Source: Alcanivorax sediminis (GTDB taxonomy: Bacteria > Pseudomonadota > Gammaproteobacteria > Pseudomonadales > Alcanivoracaceae). Taken from it: 64,000 bases of DNA. The notes beneath the pieces are model-generated. The model worked only from the letters and a program-made list of their open reading frames with translations. It was not told where the DNA came from and did not search any database. Below, piece by piece: positions 27,131-39,281 of the stretch (position 1 is the stretch's first letter; each line of letters opens with the position of its first letter). The DNA is taken from contig NZ_WIRE01000001.1 of assembly GCF_009601165.1 (NCBI RefSeq), positions 2,790,001-2,854,000 of the forward strand. The letters are read 5' to 3'. The position numbers and the translations under genes were made by a program.

Positions 27131-27280
27131 GAGCAAGCTTCAAGCTGCAAGCTACAACGCGAGTCACGCATGGTTATGTCTTGAACGTTGCAGCCGCGCC
27201 CAAACCATTGACCGCGGGCATGGCACGGGAAATTTGATCTCCCTGACCGCCCCTTGCAGCTTGAAGCTTGTGGCTTGCTA
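27131..27280. repeat. Inverted heptamer-repeat element between pcm and the DUF368 gene (NNNCAAG family)
   Basis: The left arm (27131-27158) is four units GAGCAAG, CTTCAAG, CTGCAAG, CTACAAC. The right arm (27253-27280), read in reverse, is four units TAGCAAG, CCACAAG, CTTCAAG, CTGCAAG. The TAG of the first right-arm unit is the pcm stop codon. The 94-nt spacer lacks an obvious hairpin. Confidence 0.8.
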
Positions 27281-27940
27281 CCGCATCACCCCGCGCTGAA
27301 ATGGCACAAACCGCACCGCATCCAGCGACTGGGTATGGAACTGATCACCTTCTCGATCGACCACCGTGAGAATCTGTTTCCGGTCATCGCCCACCGGCAT
27401 GACCAACCGCCCACCATCGGCCAGCTGCTCCAGCAAGTCCGACGGGATATCCGGTCGTGCACAGGCGGCAAGGATGCCGTCGAAAGGCGCTTCGCTTTTC
27501 CAACCGAAACCGCCATCGGCATGCTTGAGCTGGACTTTGGCCAGCCCCAGCCGGATCAGCCGCTTACGGGCCTGCTCCTGTAGAGGTCGGATACGTTCCA
27601 CGGAATAAAGTTCATCACAAAATGGCGCCAACACCGCGGTCTGGTAGCCGCAACCGGTGCCAATTTCCAGCACCTTACTGCGTTTGCCTCCGTCCATGAG
27701 CAGCTCGGTCATGCGCGCCACCACCCAAGGCTGGGAGATTGTTTGCCCGTGACCGATGGGCAAGGCGGTATCGTCATACGCCTGATGCGCCAGGGCCTCT
27801 TCAATGAAAAAGTGACGCGGCGTGTTGCGGATCGTATCCAGCACCCGATCGTCCTGAATACCGGCCTCACGAAGCCGCTGCACCAGACGATCCCGGGTCC
27901 GTGCAGAGGTCATGCCGATGCCGCTGAGTTGGATATCCAT
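27278..27940 (-). CDS. pcm: Protein-L-isoaspartate O-methyltransferase
   Basis: A 220-residue PCMT (E. coli 208). The SAM-binding motif VLEIGTGCGYQTAVLA and the substrate-side motif TALPIGHGQTISQPWVVARMTELL are intact. It methylates isoaspartyl residues in aged proteins and starts their repair. The ATG at 27940 lacks a strong ribosome binding site and lies 15 bp after the truD stop. In most relatives surE lies between truD and pcm; here that gene is missing. The stop codon TAG is also the first three bases of a heptamer-repeat arm. Confidence 0.96.
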   Translation of the reverse strand: MDIQLSGIGMTSARTRDRLVQRLREAGIQDDRVLDTIRNTPRHFFIEEALAHQAYDDTALPIGHGQTISQPWVVARMTELLMDGGKRSKVLEIGTGCGYQTAVLAPFCDELYSVERIRPLQEQARKRLIRLGLAKVQLKHADGGFGWKSEAPFDGILAACARPDIPSDLLEQLADGGRLVMPVGDDRKQILTVVDREGDQFHTQSLDAVRFVPFQRGVMR

Positions 27941-27955
27941 GTTGTACTTCGTTCT

Positions 27956-28984
27956 CTATGCAGAGGGTTCCGGTGTGGTCACCAGCTCTGCCATGACTGT
28001 TGTTGCAAACGCACCTGCGGGTAGCCTGAATGCCACCTCGAGGGTGTTTTCCCCTTCCCTTTCCTGCTGCAAGGACCACTGCAAGTCCTGTACCGGTAAC
28101 CGGGTAGCACGACGAATTTCGTCCACACCTTCCCGGCAGAGGCCGTCGATCACCGCCTGACTGGGTGCCAGGATCTGGTGCTCCATTTCCCGGCAAGGGC
28201 CAGATGATGCCATGCCCGGCACACCCGGCATAGGGGCGGTAGGATGGACCTCGCCACTTATCACCCGTGCGGCCGCTTCAACGTCATCATCGGCATGGAA
28301 CAGGCCACGACTACCCTCCGGCTGGAGAATGTCGCCAGCCAGCACCCGATTCCAGATGCCCCGTGACACGCGCTCGGCCAGCACCTGGTTAAACAGATCG
28401 CTTCGCACTGCAGATAACCAGATACTGCGTAACGCCTTTTTGCGCGGCGCCTCACCGCCAGTGAGCCACTCCCTGCCTCGGACCAGGTTGCCTGCCCCAC
28501 GACCAAAACGTTGCTCACCAAAATAATTGGGGATGCCCTGTGCCGTGATGGCCGCCATTCGCTCCGCAAGCAGCATTTCGTCGCCACGAAAACCCGTGGC
28601 GCGAATGACAAAACGATTGGCTCGATGGGTGCCACGGTTGAGTTTGCGACGATGACGCACGGCCTGAACCAGGCGAACCCCTTCAGGCCAGTCAAAATCC
28701 GGGTCTGCCTTGCCGGGCAGATGCAAGCTGAACCACTGCCGGGTCACGGCATGCTTGTCCTTCAAGCCGCTATAGCCCACGGACAAACGATGAATAGCTG
28801 CGGTCTTTGCCAGCCACATGGCCACATCTTCTGTGTTCCAGCCGGTCTTCTCGATTTCCAGCCACAGGTGCTCGCCTTCCTCTTCCGGAACCACGTGCAT
28901 GCATTCAAACACCTGGAAATCGGCCGGTATCGCCTTGAGTTTGGCTTCTGCCACCGGCCCGCCGTGGGCATGGGGCAGACTCAT
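27956..28984 (-). CDS. truD: tRNA pseudouridine(13) synthase TruD
   Basis: A 342-residue TruD (E. coli 349). The catalytic aspartate is D76 in [10 protein letters not shown], and the family motifs [24 protein letters not shown] and [13 protein letters not shown] are present, followed by the TRUD insertion domain. It makes pseudouridine at position 13 of tRNA-Glu. Its ATG overlaps the ispF stop by 4 bp, so it is coupled to the ispD-ispF pair. Confidence 0.96.
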   Translation of the reverse strand: MSLPHAHGGPVAEAKLKAIPADFQVFECMHVVPEEEGEHLWLEIEKTGWNTEDVAMWLAKTAAIHRLSVGYSGLKDKHAVTRQWFSLHLPGKADPDFDWPEGVRLVQAVRHRRKLNRGTHRANRFVIRATGFRGDEMLLAERMAAITAQGIPNYFGEQRFGRGAGNLVRGREWLTGGEAPRKKALRSIWLSAVRSDLFNQVLAERVSRGIWNRVLAGDILQPEGSRGLFHADDDVEAAARVISGEVHPTAPMPGVPGMASSGPCREMEHQILAPSQAVIDGLCREGVDEIRRATRLPVQDLQWSLQQEREGENTLEVAFRLPAGAFATTVMAELVTTPEPSA

Positions 28985-29460
28985 GGCGTTTCCAGCAGCA
29001 CTGCTGCCTGTACAGCAATGCCTTCCTTGCGACCGGTAAACCCGAGTTGCTCTGTAGTGGTGGCCTTCACGGAGACCTGGCCTAGCTGACAGTCCAGTAA
29101 CCCGGCAATGCGTTCACGCATGGTGAGAATATGCGGAGCCAGTTTCGGCGCCTGACAGATGATGATCAGATCTGCGTTGCCCAGCCGCCAGCCGCCAGTC
29201 ACAACGTCCTGATAGATTGCCTGCAACAGCTTGCCGGAGTCCGCCCCTTTCCACTGTGGATCGGTATCCGGGAAGTAATGCCCGATGTCACCCAGTGCGA
29301 GAGCACCGAGCAGTGCATCAGATAGCGCATGCAACGCCACGTCACCATCTGAATGCGCCTTGAGACCATGGCTATGGGGGATCGCCACACCACACAGCAT
29401 CACGTGGTCACCCTCGTCAAAGGCATGGACATCAAAACCCTGACCAATACGAATCGCCAT
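28981..29460 (-). CDS. ispF: IspF, 2-C-methyl-D-erythritol 2,4-cyclodiphosphate synthase
   Basis: A 159-residue trimeric enzyme of the MEP isoprenoid pathway, normal length. The metal ligands D10, H12 and H44 are in GFDVHAF and VALHALSDA. It converts CDP-ME 2-phosphate to MEcPP. Its ATG overlaps the ispD stop (TAATG), and its own stop overlaps the truD start, giving a tightly packed ispD-ispF-truD run. The dxr gene of the same pathway is at 51111-52283. Confidence 0.97.
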   Translation of the reverse strand: MAIRIGQGFDVHAFDEGDHVMLCGVAIPHSHGLKAHSDGDVALHALSDALLGALALGDIGHYFPDTDPQWKGADSGKLLQAIYQDVVTGGWRLGNADLIIICQAPKLAPHILTMRERIAGLLDCQLGQVSVKATTTEQLGFTGRKEGIAVQAAVLLETP

Positions 29461-30170
29461 TACATGCCTCCCTGCTCTTCGAATTGGCGGGCCAGGTAAA
29501 AGCGGGCCAGCGGCAAATCCTCCGGCACCGTAATCTTGATGTTATCGCTGTGGCCTGCCACCAGTGCCGGACGCCAGCCCTGACGCTCCATGGCAGAGGC
29601 CTCATCGGTGACTGAGGCCAGATCACCACTGAGCGCTTCATAGAGTGCTGCGGCCGGGAATAACTGGGGCGTCAAGGCACGCCAGATAGTTTCGCGGTTC
29701 AGCGTGGTGTCGATGCACTGGTCGTCCGCCGCCTGCTTGATGGTATCCACCACCGGAAGGCCAAGGATAGCGCCCTGCTCCTGTGTAGAAGCCAGCAGAC
29801 TGTGGATATCAGAGAGACGGACCAGTGGGCGCGCCATGTCATGCACCAGCACCCAGGCCTCTTCCCCGCCGTCCATGAGCACCTGAGCCAGCGCATTGCG
29901 AACTGACTGAGCGCGGCTTTCTCCCCCCGTCACTGCATGAATGCGGCGATGGGTGGCCACCGGCAAGGTTGGCCACCAGGGATCATCAGCAGAAACGGCC
30001 ACCACCACACTTTCAATCGGTGCAAACGACAACAACCGTTGCAGGGTATGCTCGGTGATGGTTTTGCCAGCCAGCGTCAGATATTGCTTGGGGATGCCTG
30101 CCTGCATGCGTTCGCCGACACCGGCAGCGGGAACAACAGCATAAAGAGGGCCACGGATTACCGGATTCAC
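29460..30170 (-). CDS. ispD: IspD, 2-C-methyl-D-erythritol 4-phosphate cytidylyltransferase
   Basis: A 236-residue nucleotidyltransferase (E. coli 236). The CTP-binding loop PAAGVGERM lies at 14-22, followed by PKQY, and [11 protein letters not shown] marks the metal site. It joins CTP to MEP in the third step of the MEP pathway. It overlaps ftsB by 4 bp upstream and ispF downstream, the ftsB-ispD-ispF order common in gammaproteobacteria. Confidence 0.97.
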   Translation of the reverse strand: MNPVIRGPLYAVVPAAGVGERMQAGIPKQYLTLAGKTITEHTLQRLLSFAPIESVVVAVSADDPWWPTLPVATHRRIHAVTGGESRAQSVRNALAQVLMDGGEEAWVLVHDMARPLVRLSDIHSLLASTQEQGAILGLPVVDTIKQAADDQCIDTTLNRETIWRALTPQLFPAAALYEALSGDLASVTDEASAMERQGWRPALVAGHSDNIKITVPEDLPLARFYLARQFEEQGGM

Positions 30171-30526
30171 TCGGTACTCCCTGGTTGTTCGAGGATCAGA
30201 AAAAAGGTTTCACCCTTACGGATCATACCCAGGTCCTTGCGCGCGATTTCTTCCACCGCTTCCGTGCCCTGTTTAAGGTCCTTCACGTCAGCAGCCATCA
30301 GCCGGTTACGCTCAGTCAGTTTGGCGTTGGTCTGTTTGAGGGCGGCCACTTCCTGCTTGAGGCTGGCCACATGCCGAACACTCCCTTCACCAAACCACAG
30401 CCGCGCCTGCAGGCCCAGAAACACCAAGGCCAGCACGGCGAAAACCACCTGGCGAGCGGGCGACAGCTTCAGTGCTGCCCGCTTGCCCTCCAGGGTTGAC
30501 GCCTTGCTGGCCCGGGTGCCTGTCAT
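30167..30526 (-). CDS. ftsB: FtsB, cell-division protein
   Basis: A 119-residue bitopic membrane protein with a longer than usual cytoplasmic N-terminus (E. coli 103). One membrane helix at about 26-44 (VVFAVLALVFLGLQARLWF) is followed by a coiled coil (VRHVASLKQEVAALKQTNAKLTERNRLMAADV) and the conserved EEIARKDLGMIRKGETFF. It forms the FtsQLB complex at the septum. It lies between eno and ispD as in relatives. Confidence 0.94.
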   Translation of the reverse strand: MTGTRASKASTLEGKRAALKLSPARQVVFAVLALVFLGLQARLWFGEGSVRHVASLKQEVAALKQTNAKLTERNRLMAADVKDLKQGTEAVEEIARKDLGMIRKGETFFLILEQPGSTE

Positions 30527-30532
30527 CAGGGA

Positions 30533-32700
<2,168 letters not shown>

Positions 32701-32717
32701 CTACTCCTTGTGTGCGC

Positions 32718-34436
<1,719 letters not shown>

Positions 34437-34458
34437 TCAAGTGTGAACCGGCCCCAAT

Positions 34459-34497
34459 AAAAAAAACACCCTGCTCGCGGCATCGCGGGCAAGGGTT
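34459..34497 (-). terminator. Intrinsic terminator between the RecQ-like gene and pyrG
   Basis: On the minus strand a G/C-rich stem with small bulges (34468-34479 with 34484-34496) is followed by T8. It lies 207 nt after the RecQ-like stop codon and 113 nt before the pyrG start. Confidence 0.7.
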
Positions 34498-34577
34498 GCT
34501 CTTGAATCGGGTTGGCCAGTTACGCAAGTGATGGATGAACACCTGAAATTTCAGGGGCTTGCGCTACATCAGGACGG
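34459..34577 (-). ncRNA. Candidate small RNA or attenuated leader upstream of pyrG
   Basis: A promoter-like pair (34584-34612) would start a transcript near 34577. About 25 nt in, the perfect palindrome CCTGAAATTTCAGG (34542-34555) can form a hairpin, and the transcript ends at the intrinsic terminator (34459-34497). That gives about 119 nt with no credible open frame. It could be an independent sRNA or, if the terminator is leaky, the pyrG leader. This is inference; no known family was recognised. Confidence 0.3.
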
Positions 34578-34583
34578 GAGAAA

Positions 34584-34612
34584 ATGTTAACAGAAGCGCT
34601 GGCTCGCCTCAA
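34584..34612 (-). promoter_or_regulatory. Weak promoter candidate upstream of pyrG
   Basis: TTGAGG (34607-34612) and TAACAT (34584-34589) are 17 bp apart on the minus strand, each matching four of six consensus bases. Confidence 0.35.
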
Positions 34613-34703
34613 TCGGGAATACGCCCGTTGGGCGAATAATTTACGGTTCTTTTTTGCTGCTCCGTGTTTCCCTGCCCCACTCCGGGTTCGCTGCCGCCAC
34701 GGT

Positions 34704-36614
34704 TCAGGGTTGCGGCCGTCCGCACAGAGCCAGCACCTCCGAAAACGGCGCATCCACCAGCGAAGCAAAGGCAGAATGACGCCCCAACCTCGCCCGGCTG
34801 GCTTTCGGGCTGCTAATACCACAGAGAAACCGGGCCAACTGGCGAGGAGAAGCCAGTGCCTTGTGCCCCTCTTCCTGCATCTTCTTGATCACAGTCATGT
34901 CCACTTCACTGCGGTGCCGGGGCGGCATGGCAGCATGCTTGCCAAGGCAGGCACTGCAATGCCCGCAGGGTTTCGGGAGCGTCTCACCAAAATAGGCCAC
35001 CAGTCCCTGCTGGTAGCATCGACTGTGCTGTGCCCAGTCAGCCACCTGTTGCAACCGCTCGATGTCTCGTTGTTCACGACGCCGAAACTGGGCCTGCAGT
35101 CGCTCTATCAATGCATCCGCAGAAGCCGGGGGAGCCACCATCCGGTAACCCTGGCGGACGCCTGCCACCCTGAGTTCCACGCTGCCTTGCTGCTCCAGAT
35201 ACCCCAGCGCATTCAGAATGCGCAAACGTTCAACCTGAAGCGACTCTGCAGCCTCGATAGGCTTTAGTGTGAGCCAGGTTCTGCCTTGCTTGCCGGTTGC
35301 AAACAGGGCAGCCAGAAACGCGGCCCTTTCGCCATCGAACTGAGCGATGACACCATCCTGCGGTGTAATAAACCCCACCTTGTATTCAGTATAGAAAGGA
35401 GACGTCGCCCGGATGACGCCCTCGAGTTCCAGGTAGGTCAGCAGGGTGTTGATCACCAGGGGGCGCACATCAAACAACCCGGACAGCTCATGAACGGAAA
35501 GGTCAAACTGCTCTGGCTGACGTAGCAGCCAGTGAATCAGCCCGGCCAACGACTCGTCATCCGGGGTGTCTCCATAGCTGAAATTTTCCAGCACCGTCAG
35601 GTCATCCAGACTAGCCACCAGGGTACACTGCGAGGGCTTGCCATCCCGCCCTGCCCGGCCAATCTCCTGCATATAGTTTTCAAGGGATTTGGGCAGGTTG
35701 TAATGGTAGATGGCTCGAATATCCGCCTTGTCGATACCCATCCCAAAGGCAATAGTGGCCACCACAATATCCACCGCCCCGGTCATGAAGGCTTCCTGGG
35801 CCTGGTGGCGCACCTCGTCTTTCAGGCCAGCATGGTAGGCAATCGCTGACAGCCCCTTTCGCTTGAGAAAGGCGGCAACCTGCTCAGCGGTGTTCTGCAG
35901 TGTCACATAGACAATGGCAGCCCCGGCAGGCCCTGAGCTGATCAGCTTGAACAGGTGCTCATCCCTCTGCTGTTGGGCGCAGGGAGAGACCGTTATCGCC
36001 AGATTCGGGCGGAAGAAGCCGGTCTGTATGTGGTCCGCTTGATCGATGGCAAAGCTGTCCCGGATCTGCTCTGCCACCTGGGGCGTTGCCGTGGCCGTCA
36101 ACGCCAGCACTCGGCCCACGTTCAGATCACTGGCCAACTGCGCGAGCTTGAGATAATCGGGACGAAAGTTATGCCCCCATTCCGATACACAGTGAGCTTC
36201 ATCCACCGCCATCATGCTGATCGACAGGCGCTTGAGCCTGGCCAGAAAGCGCTCGTTGGCCAGCCTCTCAGGTGCCACATACAACAGCTTGATGCTGCCT
36301 TCTTCCATGCCCCGGTAAATGACCTTGAGCTGATCACCATCCACACTGGAATCCAGCCGTGCGGCAGGAATGTTGAGTGCATTGAGCTGATCCACCTGAT
36401 CTTTCATCAAGGCAATCAGGGGCGACACCACCAATGTCAGGCCGTCCAGCATCAATGCAGGGAGTTGATAGCAGAGGCTCTTGCCGCCACCAGTGGGAAA
36501 CACCGCCAGGGCTGAGCGCCCTGCCAGCAAGGTTTCAATGACCTGCTGTTGGCCGGGACGAAACGCCTGGAGCTGAAAGGTGTCCTGTAACCGTTGCTGT
36601 ATGGCTTCCAACAT
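34704..36614 (-). CDS. RecQ-family ATP-dependent DNA helicase, unusual C-terminus
   Basis: A 636-residue superfamily 2 helicase. The ATG at 36614 with GAGAGGG upstream is preferred to the codon at 36629. Walker A TGGGKS (41-46), DEAH (138-141) and the RecQ loop EWGHNFRPDY are typical, as is the arginine-finger motif QEIGRAGRDGKPSQ. After the helicase core, about 170 residues with winged-helix character come before the zinc cysteines (RCYQQG...PCGHCSAC), whereas in E. coli RecQ zinc follows directly. No HRDC domain is seen; the end is SPRQLARFLCGISSP and EVLALCG. It should unwind DNA in repair. It interrupts the tilS-pyrG order and has a LexA-like box upstream. Confidence 0.87.
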   Translation of the reverse strand: MLEAIQQRLQDTFQLQAFRPGQQQVIETLLAGRSALAVFPTGGGKSLCYQLPALMLDGLTLVVSPLIALMKDQVDQLNALNIPAARLDSSVDGDQLKVIYRGMEEGSIKLLYVAPERLANERFLARLKRLSISMMAVDEAHCVSEWGHNFRPDYLKLAQLASDLNVGRVLALTATATPQVAEQIRDSFAIDQADHIQTGFFRPNLAITVSPCAQQQRDEHLFKLISSGPAGAAIVYVTLQNTAEQVAAFLKRKGLSAIAYHAGLKDEVRHQAQEAFMTGAVDIVVATIAFGMGIDKADIRAIYHYNLPKSLENYMQEIGRAGRDGKPSQCTLVASLDDLTVLENFSYGDTPDDESLAGLIHWLLRQPEQFDLSVHELSGLFDVRPLVINTLLTYLELEGVIRATSPFYTEYKVGFITPQDGVIAQFDGERAAFLAALFATGKQGRTWLTLKPIEAAESLQVERLRILNALGYLEQQGSVELRVAGVRQGYRMVAPPASADALIERLQAQFRRREQRDIERLQQVADWAQHSRCYQQGLVAYFGETLPKPCGHCSACLGKHAAMPPRHRSEVDMTVIKKMQEEGHKALASPRQLARFLCGISSPKASRARLGRHSAFASLVDAPFSEVLALCGRPQP

Positions 36615-36657
36615 TCGTGTCCCTCTCACGCATCGTAATGACCTGCGCCCATCTCAA

Positions 36658-36673
36658 CTGATCTTTTGAACAG
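36658..36673 (-). promoter_or_regulatory. Candidate LexA (SOS) box of the RecQ-like gene
   Basis: On the minus strand TACTGT, 8 bp, then TCAGTT matches the LexA consensus CTGT-N8-ACAG with one mismatch. It starts 44 nt upstream of the ATG and directly follows a TATAAG -10-like box (36676-36681), a position suited to repression. Confidence 0.5.
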
Positions 36674-36795
36674 TACTTATAGACGGCCTGAGTGTGGCAG
36701 ACCAGAAAGCGCAACACGAGGGCTGGGGACGTATTTTTCTGTCGGCGATGACTTACAGAGTGAAATTGAGCACAAAAAGCACTGGATCGCAGCGA

Positions 36796-38100
36796 TCAAC
36801 CCCTTTCTGCATTGATCTCAGGAATCAGGTACCACTGTTCGCAAGCGCGGGCATCCTCACCTTCAGCAAGCCCCACCTGCGGCACCGACACCAGGTCATT
36901 ATCTCGATACAGCAGCGGCCATTGCTTACGATGCCAGGGCGGCACTCCTGCCGCTCGCCACAACTCCTTTACCTGCTGGTGCATTCCATTGCGCTGGATC
37001 TTGCTGGCGCCTCCAAGCCCTTTCAATACCAGATCGCCTGCCGGCCGCAGCACCGGTACCGCACCCTCTTCATCTGTTCGGCTCCATCGCCAGTTCGGCA
37101 GTGCCGGAGGGGCATTACCGTCCTGCCATAGGGCCGTCCCAGACCAGGGAGCAAAGCCATTGCGCTCAGAAAGATACAAGGCACCGCGATACAGACGTAC
37201 CCCCCAGCAACCCCACTCCACCCGGGCCTGGCTGTCATCGGCAGCCTGCTGCATGGCCAGCAATTCTGCCAAAACGGCCTGACTGGGAGCCGTGGCGCCA
37301 TTGGCCTGCAGCCACCAGCGAAATAGATTGCGTTGCCGCGATGGAGACAGCCGGTGCAATTCGCTCAGCGGCAGCTTGCGACCGGAAACGCCCAGGCTAG
37401 CGGCATCCGACAGAGCAATTTCCTCCAGCAAGCCGGCCGCTTCTGCCATATGATCGGCCGCCCTCGCCAGGGTCGCGTCAGCTCCTTGCCACTGCTGACG
37501 CAGCTGCGGCATAACTCGATGACGGAGCAGGTTGCGGCGCAGCCCAAGGTCCTGATTACTCGGGTCGTCCAGCCAGCGGAGCTGCTCATCGTCAGCCCAG
37601 CGCTTCAACAGGTGTCGATCCAGGCTCAGCAACGGCCGCCAGATGACAACGCCATCTCGTAGCGTCAACGCCCGCATGGCCGACAAACCCTGAACACCCG
37701 CCCCTCGCAGCAAGCGCAGCAGCAGGGTTTCCGCCTGATCGGAGCGGTGATGGGCAGTCACCAACGTCGCCCCCAGCTCAGTGGCAAGCGGCAACAAGAC
37801 ACCGTAGCGGGCCTCCCGCGCTCCCGCTTCCAGTCCCTCGGAGCTATCCACTCTGACCTGCCTTATGAAAAAGGGCACGCCATGGTTTTCGGCAAGAGAC
37901 TGACAGAAGCGGGACCATTGATGACTGTCCGCCTGGAGCTGATGGTCTACATGAACCACAGATAAACGCGGGCCGAAACCGGCCCGAATCATAAGGTGTA
38001 GCAGCAGGGAGGAGTCGAGCCCGCCACTGAGTGCCAGCAGCAAGGGCCCTTCAGGCGCCTGTTCTGCCAGCTCTCGGCAAAACCCGGCTAAATCATTCAT
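36796..38100 (-). CDS. tilS: TilS, tRNA(Ile)-lysidine synthetase
   Basis: A 434-residue TilS (E. coli 432). The PP-loop SGGLDSS starts at residue 25, HVDHQLQADSHQW and AREARYGVL follow, and VTAHHRSDQAETLLLRLLRGAGVQGLSAM is diagnostic. Two C-terminal domains for tRNA binding complete it. It converts the wobble cytidine of tRNA-Ile(CAU) to lysidine with ATP and lysine, an essential step for AUA decoding. The ATG lies 2 bp after the accA stop. Downstream, a 181-bp gap leads to the RecQ-like gene, with no strong terminator seen. Confidence 0.96.
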   Translation of the reverse strand: MNDLAGFCRELAEQAPEGPLLLALSGGLDSSLLLHLMIRAGFGPRLSVVHVDHQLQADSHQWSRFCQSLAENHGVPFFIRQVRVDSSEGLEAGAREARYGVLLPLATELGATLVTAHHRSDQAETLLLRLLRGAGVQGLSAMRALTLRDGVVIWRPLLSLDRHLLKRWADDEQLRWLDDPSNQDLGLRRNLLRHRVMPQLRQQWQGADATLARAADHMAEAAGLLEEIALSDAASLGVSGRKLPLSELHRLSPSRQRNLFRWWLQANGATAPSQAVLAELLAMQQAADDSQARVEWGCWGVRLYRGALYLSERNGFAPWSGTALWQDGNAPPALPNWRWSRTDEEGAVPVLRPAGDLVLKGLGGASKIQRNGMHQQVKELWRAAGVPPWHRKQWPLLYRDNDLVSVPQVGLAEGEDARACEQWYLIPEINAERG

Positions 38101-38102
38101 GA

Positions 38103-39074
38103 TCAGCTGTCGGCAGACTCGGTGGTAAAGTTGCCGTAGCTCATCAGTCGCTCATAACGGCGCTCAATCAAGGCGTCCGTGTCCATAGCGCTGAGGGTCG
38201 CCAGCTGTTTAACAAAGGACTTGCGAATGGAGTCGGCGGCCATGTCGTAATCCCGATGAGCGCCGCCCAGCGGCTCCTTGATCACCAGATCGACGATACC
38301 CAGCTCGTGCAGACGACCGGCGGTCAGCCCCATGGCTTCTGCCGCATCCGGGGCCTTGTCCGCGCTACGCCACAGAATGGAGGCACACCCCTCCGGGGAG
38401 ATCACCGAATAGGTAGAGAATTCCAGCATCTGCAGGTGGTCACAGACACCGATCGCCAGAGCGCCACCGGAGCCGCCCTCACCAATCACGGTGGCGATAA
38501 TGGGCGTTTTCAGCTGGGACATGACACGCAGATTACGCGCAATGGCTTCTGACTGGCCGCGCTCTTCCGCATCAATACCGGGAAAGGCGCCCGGGGTGTC
38601 GATAAAGGTCAGGATCGGCATCTTGAAGCGCTCTGCCATTTCCATCAAACGCAGCGCCTTGCGATAGCCTTCCGGCTTCGGCATGCCAAAGTTGCGGCGC
38701 ACCTTTTCCTTCACCTCGCGGCCTTTCTGGTGGCCGATCACCATCACCGGCTGGTCATCCAGACGGGTTACGCCCCCCACAATAGCCGGGTCATCAGCGA
38801 AGGCACGGTCGCCATGCAATTCATCGAAGTCGGCGAAAATGCGCTTGATGTAGTCCAGCATGTACGGACGCTGGGGGTGACGGGAAAGCTGGGAGATCTG
38901 CCAGGAGGACAGGTTCTTGAAGATCGACTCGGTGAGGCTAATGCTCTTTTCCTGCAGCTTGCCCACTTCTTCAGAGATATTGACTTCGCTGCCGCTGCCT
39001 ACCAACCGCAACTCCTCGATCTTCGCTTCCAGGTCTGCGATAGGTTGTTCAAATTCGAGGAAGTTCGGGTTCAT
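38103..39074 (-). CDS. accA: Acetyl-CoA carboxylase carboxyltransferase subunit alpha
   Basis: A 323-residue AccA (E. coli 319). Typical regions are [18 protein letters not shown] at the start, [41 protein letters not shown] and [14 protein letters not shown]. With AccD it transfers carboxyl from biotin to acetyl-CoA to make malonyl-CoA for fatty acid synthesis. The gap to dnaE is about 210 bp and may hold a promoter (TACACT with a weak -35 near 39150-39180). The gene runs directly into tilS. Confidence 0.97.
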   Translation of the reverse strand: MNPNFLEFEQPIADLEAKIEELRLVGSGSEVNISEEVGKLQEKSISLTESIFKNLSSWQISQLSRHPQRPYMLDYIKRIFADFDELHGDRAFADDPAIVGGVTRLDDQPVMVIGHQKGREVKEKVRRNFGMPKPEGYRKALRLMEMAERFKMPILTFIDTPGAFPGIDAEERGQSEAIARNLRVMSQLKTPIIATVIGEGGSGGALAIGVCDHLQMLEFSTYSVISPEGCASILWRSADKAPDAAEAMGLTAGRLHELGIVDLVIKEPLGGAHRDYDMAADSIRKSFVKQLATLSAMDTDALIERRYERLMSYGNFTTESADS

Positions 39075-39281
39075 ATCTGAGCCTGTGTGTTCAATTTGTC
39101 ATGGTCGGGCCCGTTCCCGGGGCCCACACCCTGTTTATGCCGACCAAGTGTAGCGGCAACCGGACAAAAAGGTCGAGAAAAGCCGCCGGACTGAAGGTTG
39201 CAAACTGTTTCAGCGGGAGACGGAACATGCTGCCCGCGGTTAGCCTGGTGTTGCATTTGGCGTGATGCGTCAAACTGGGTA

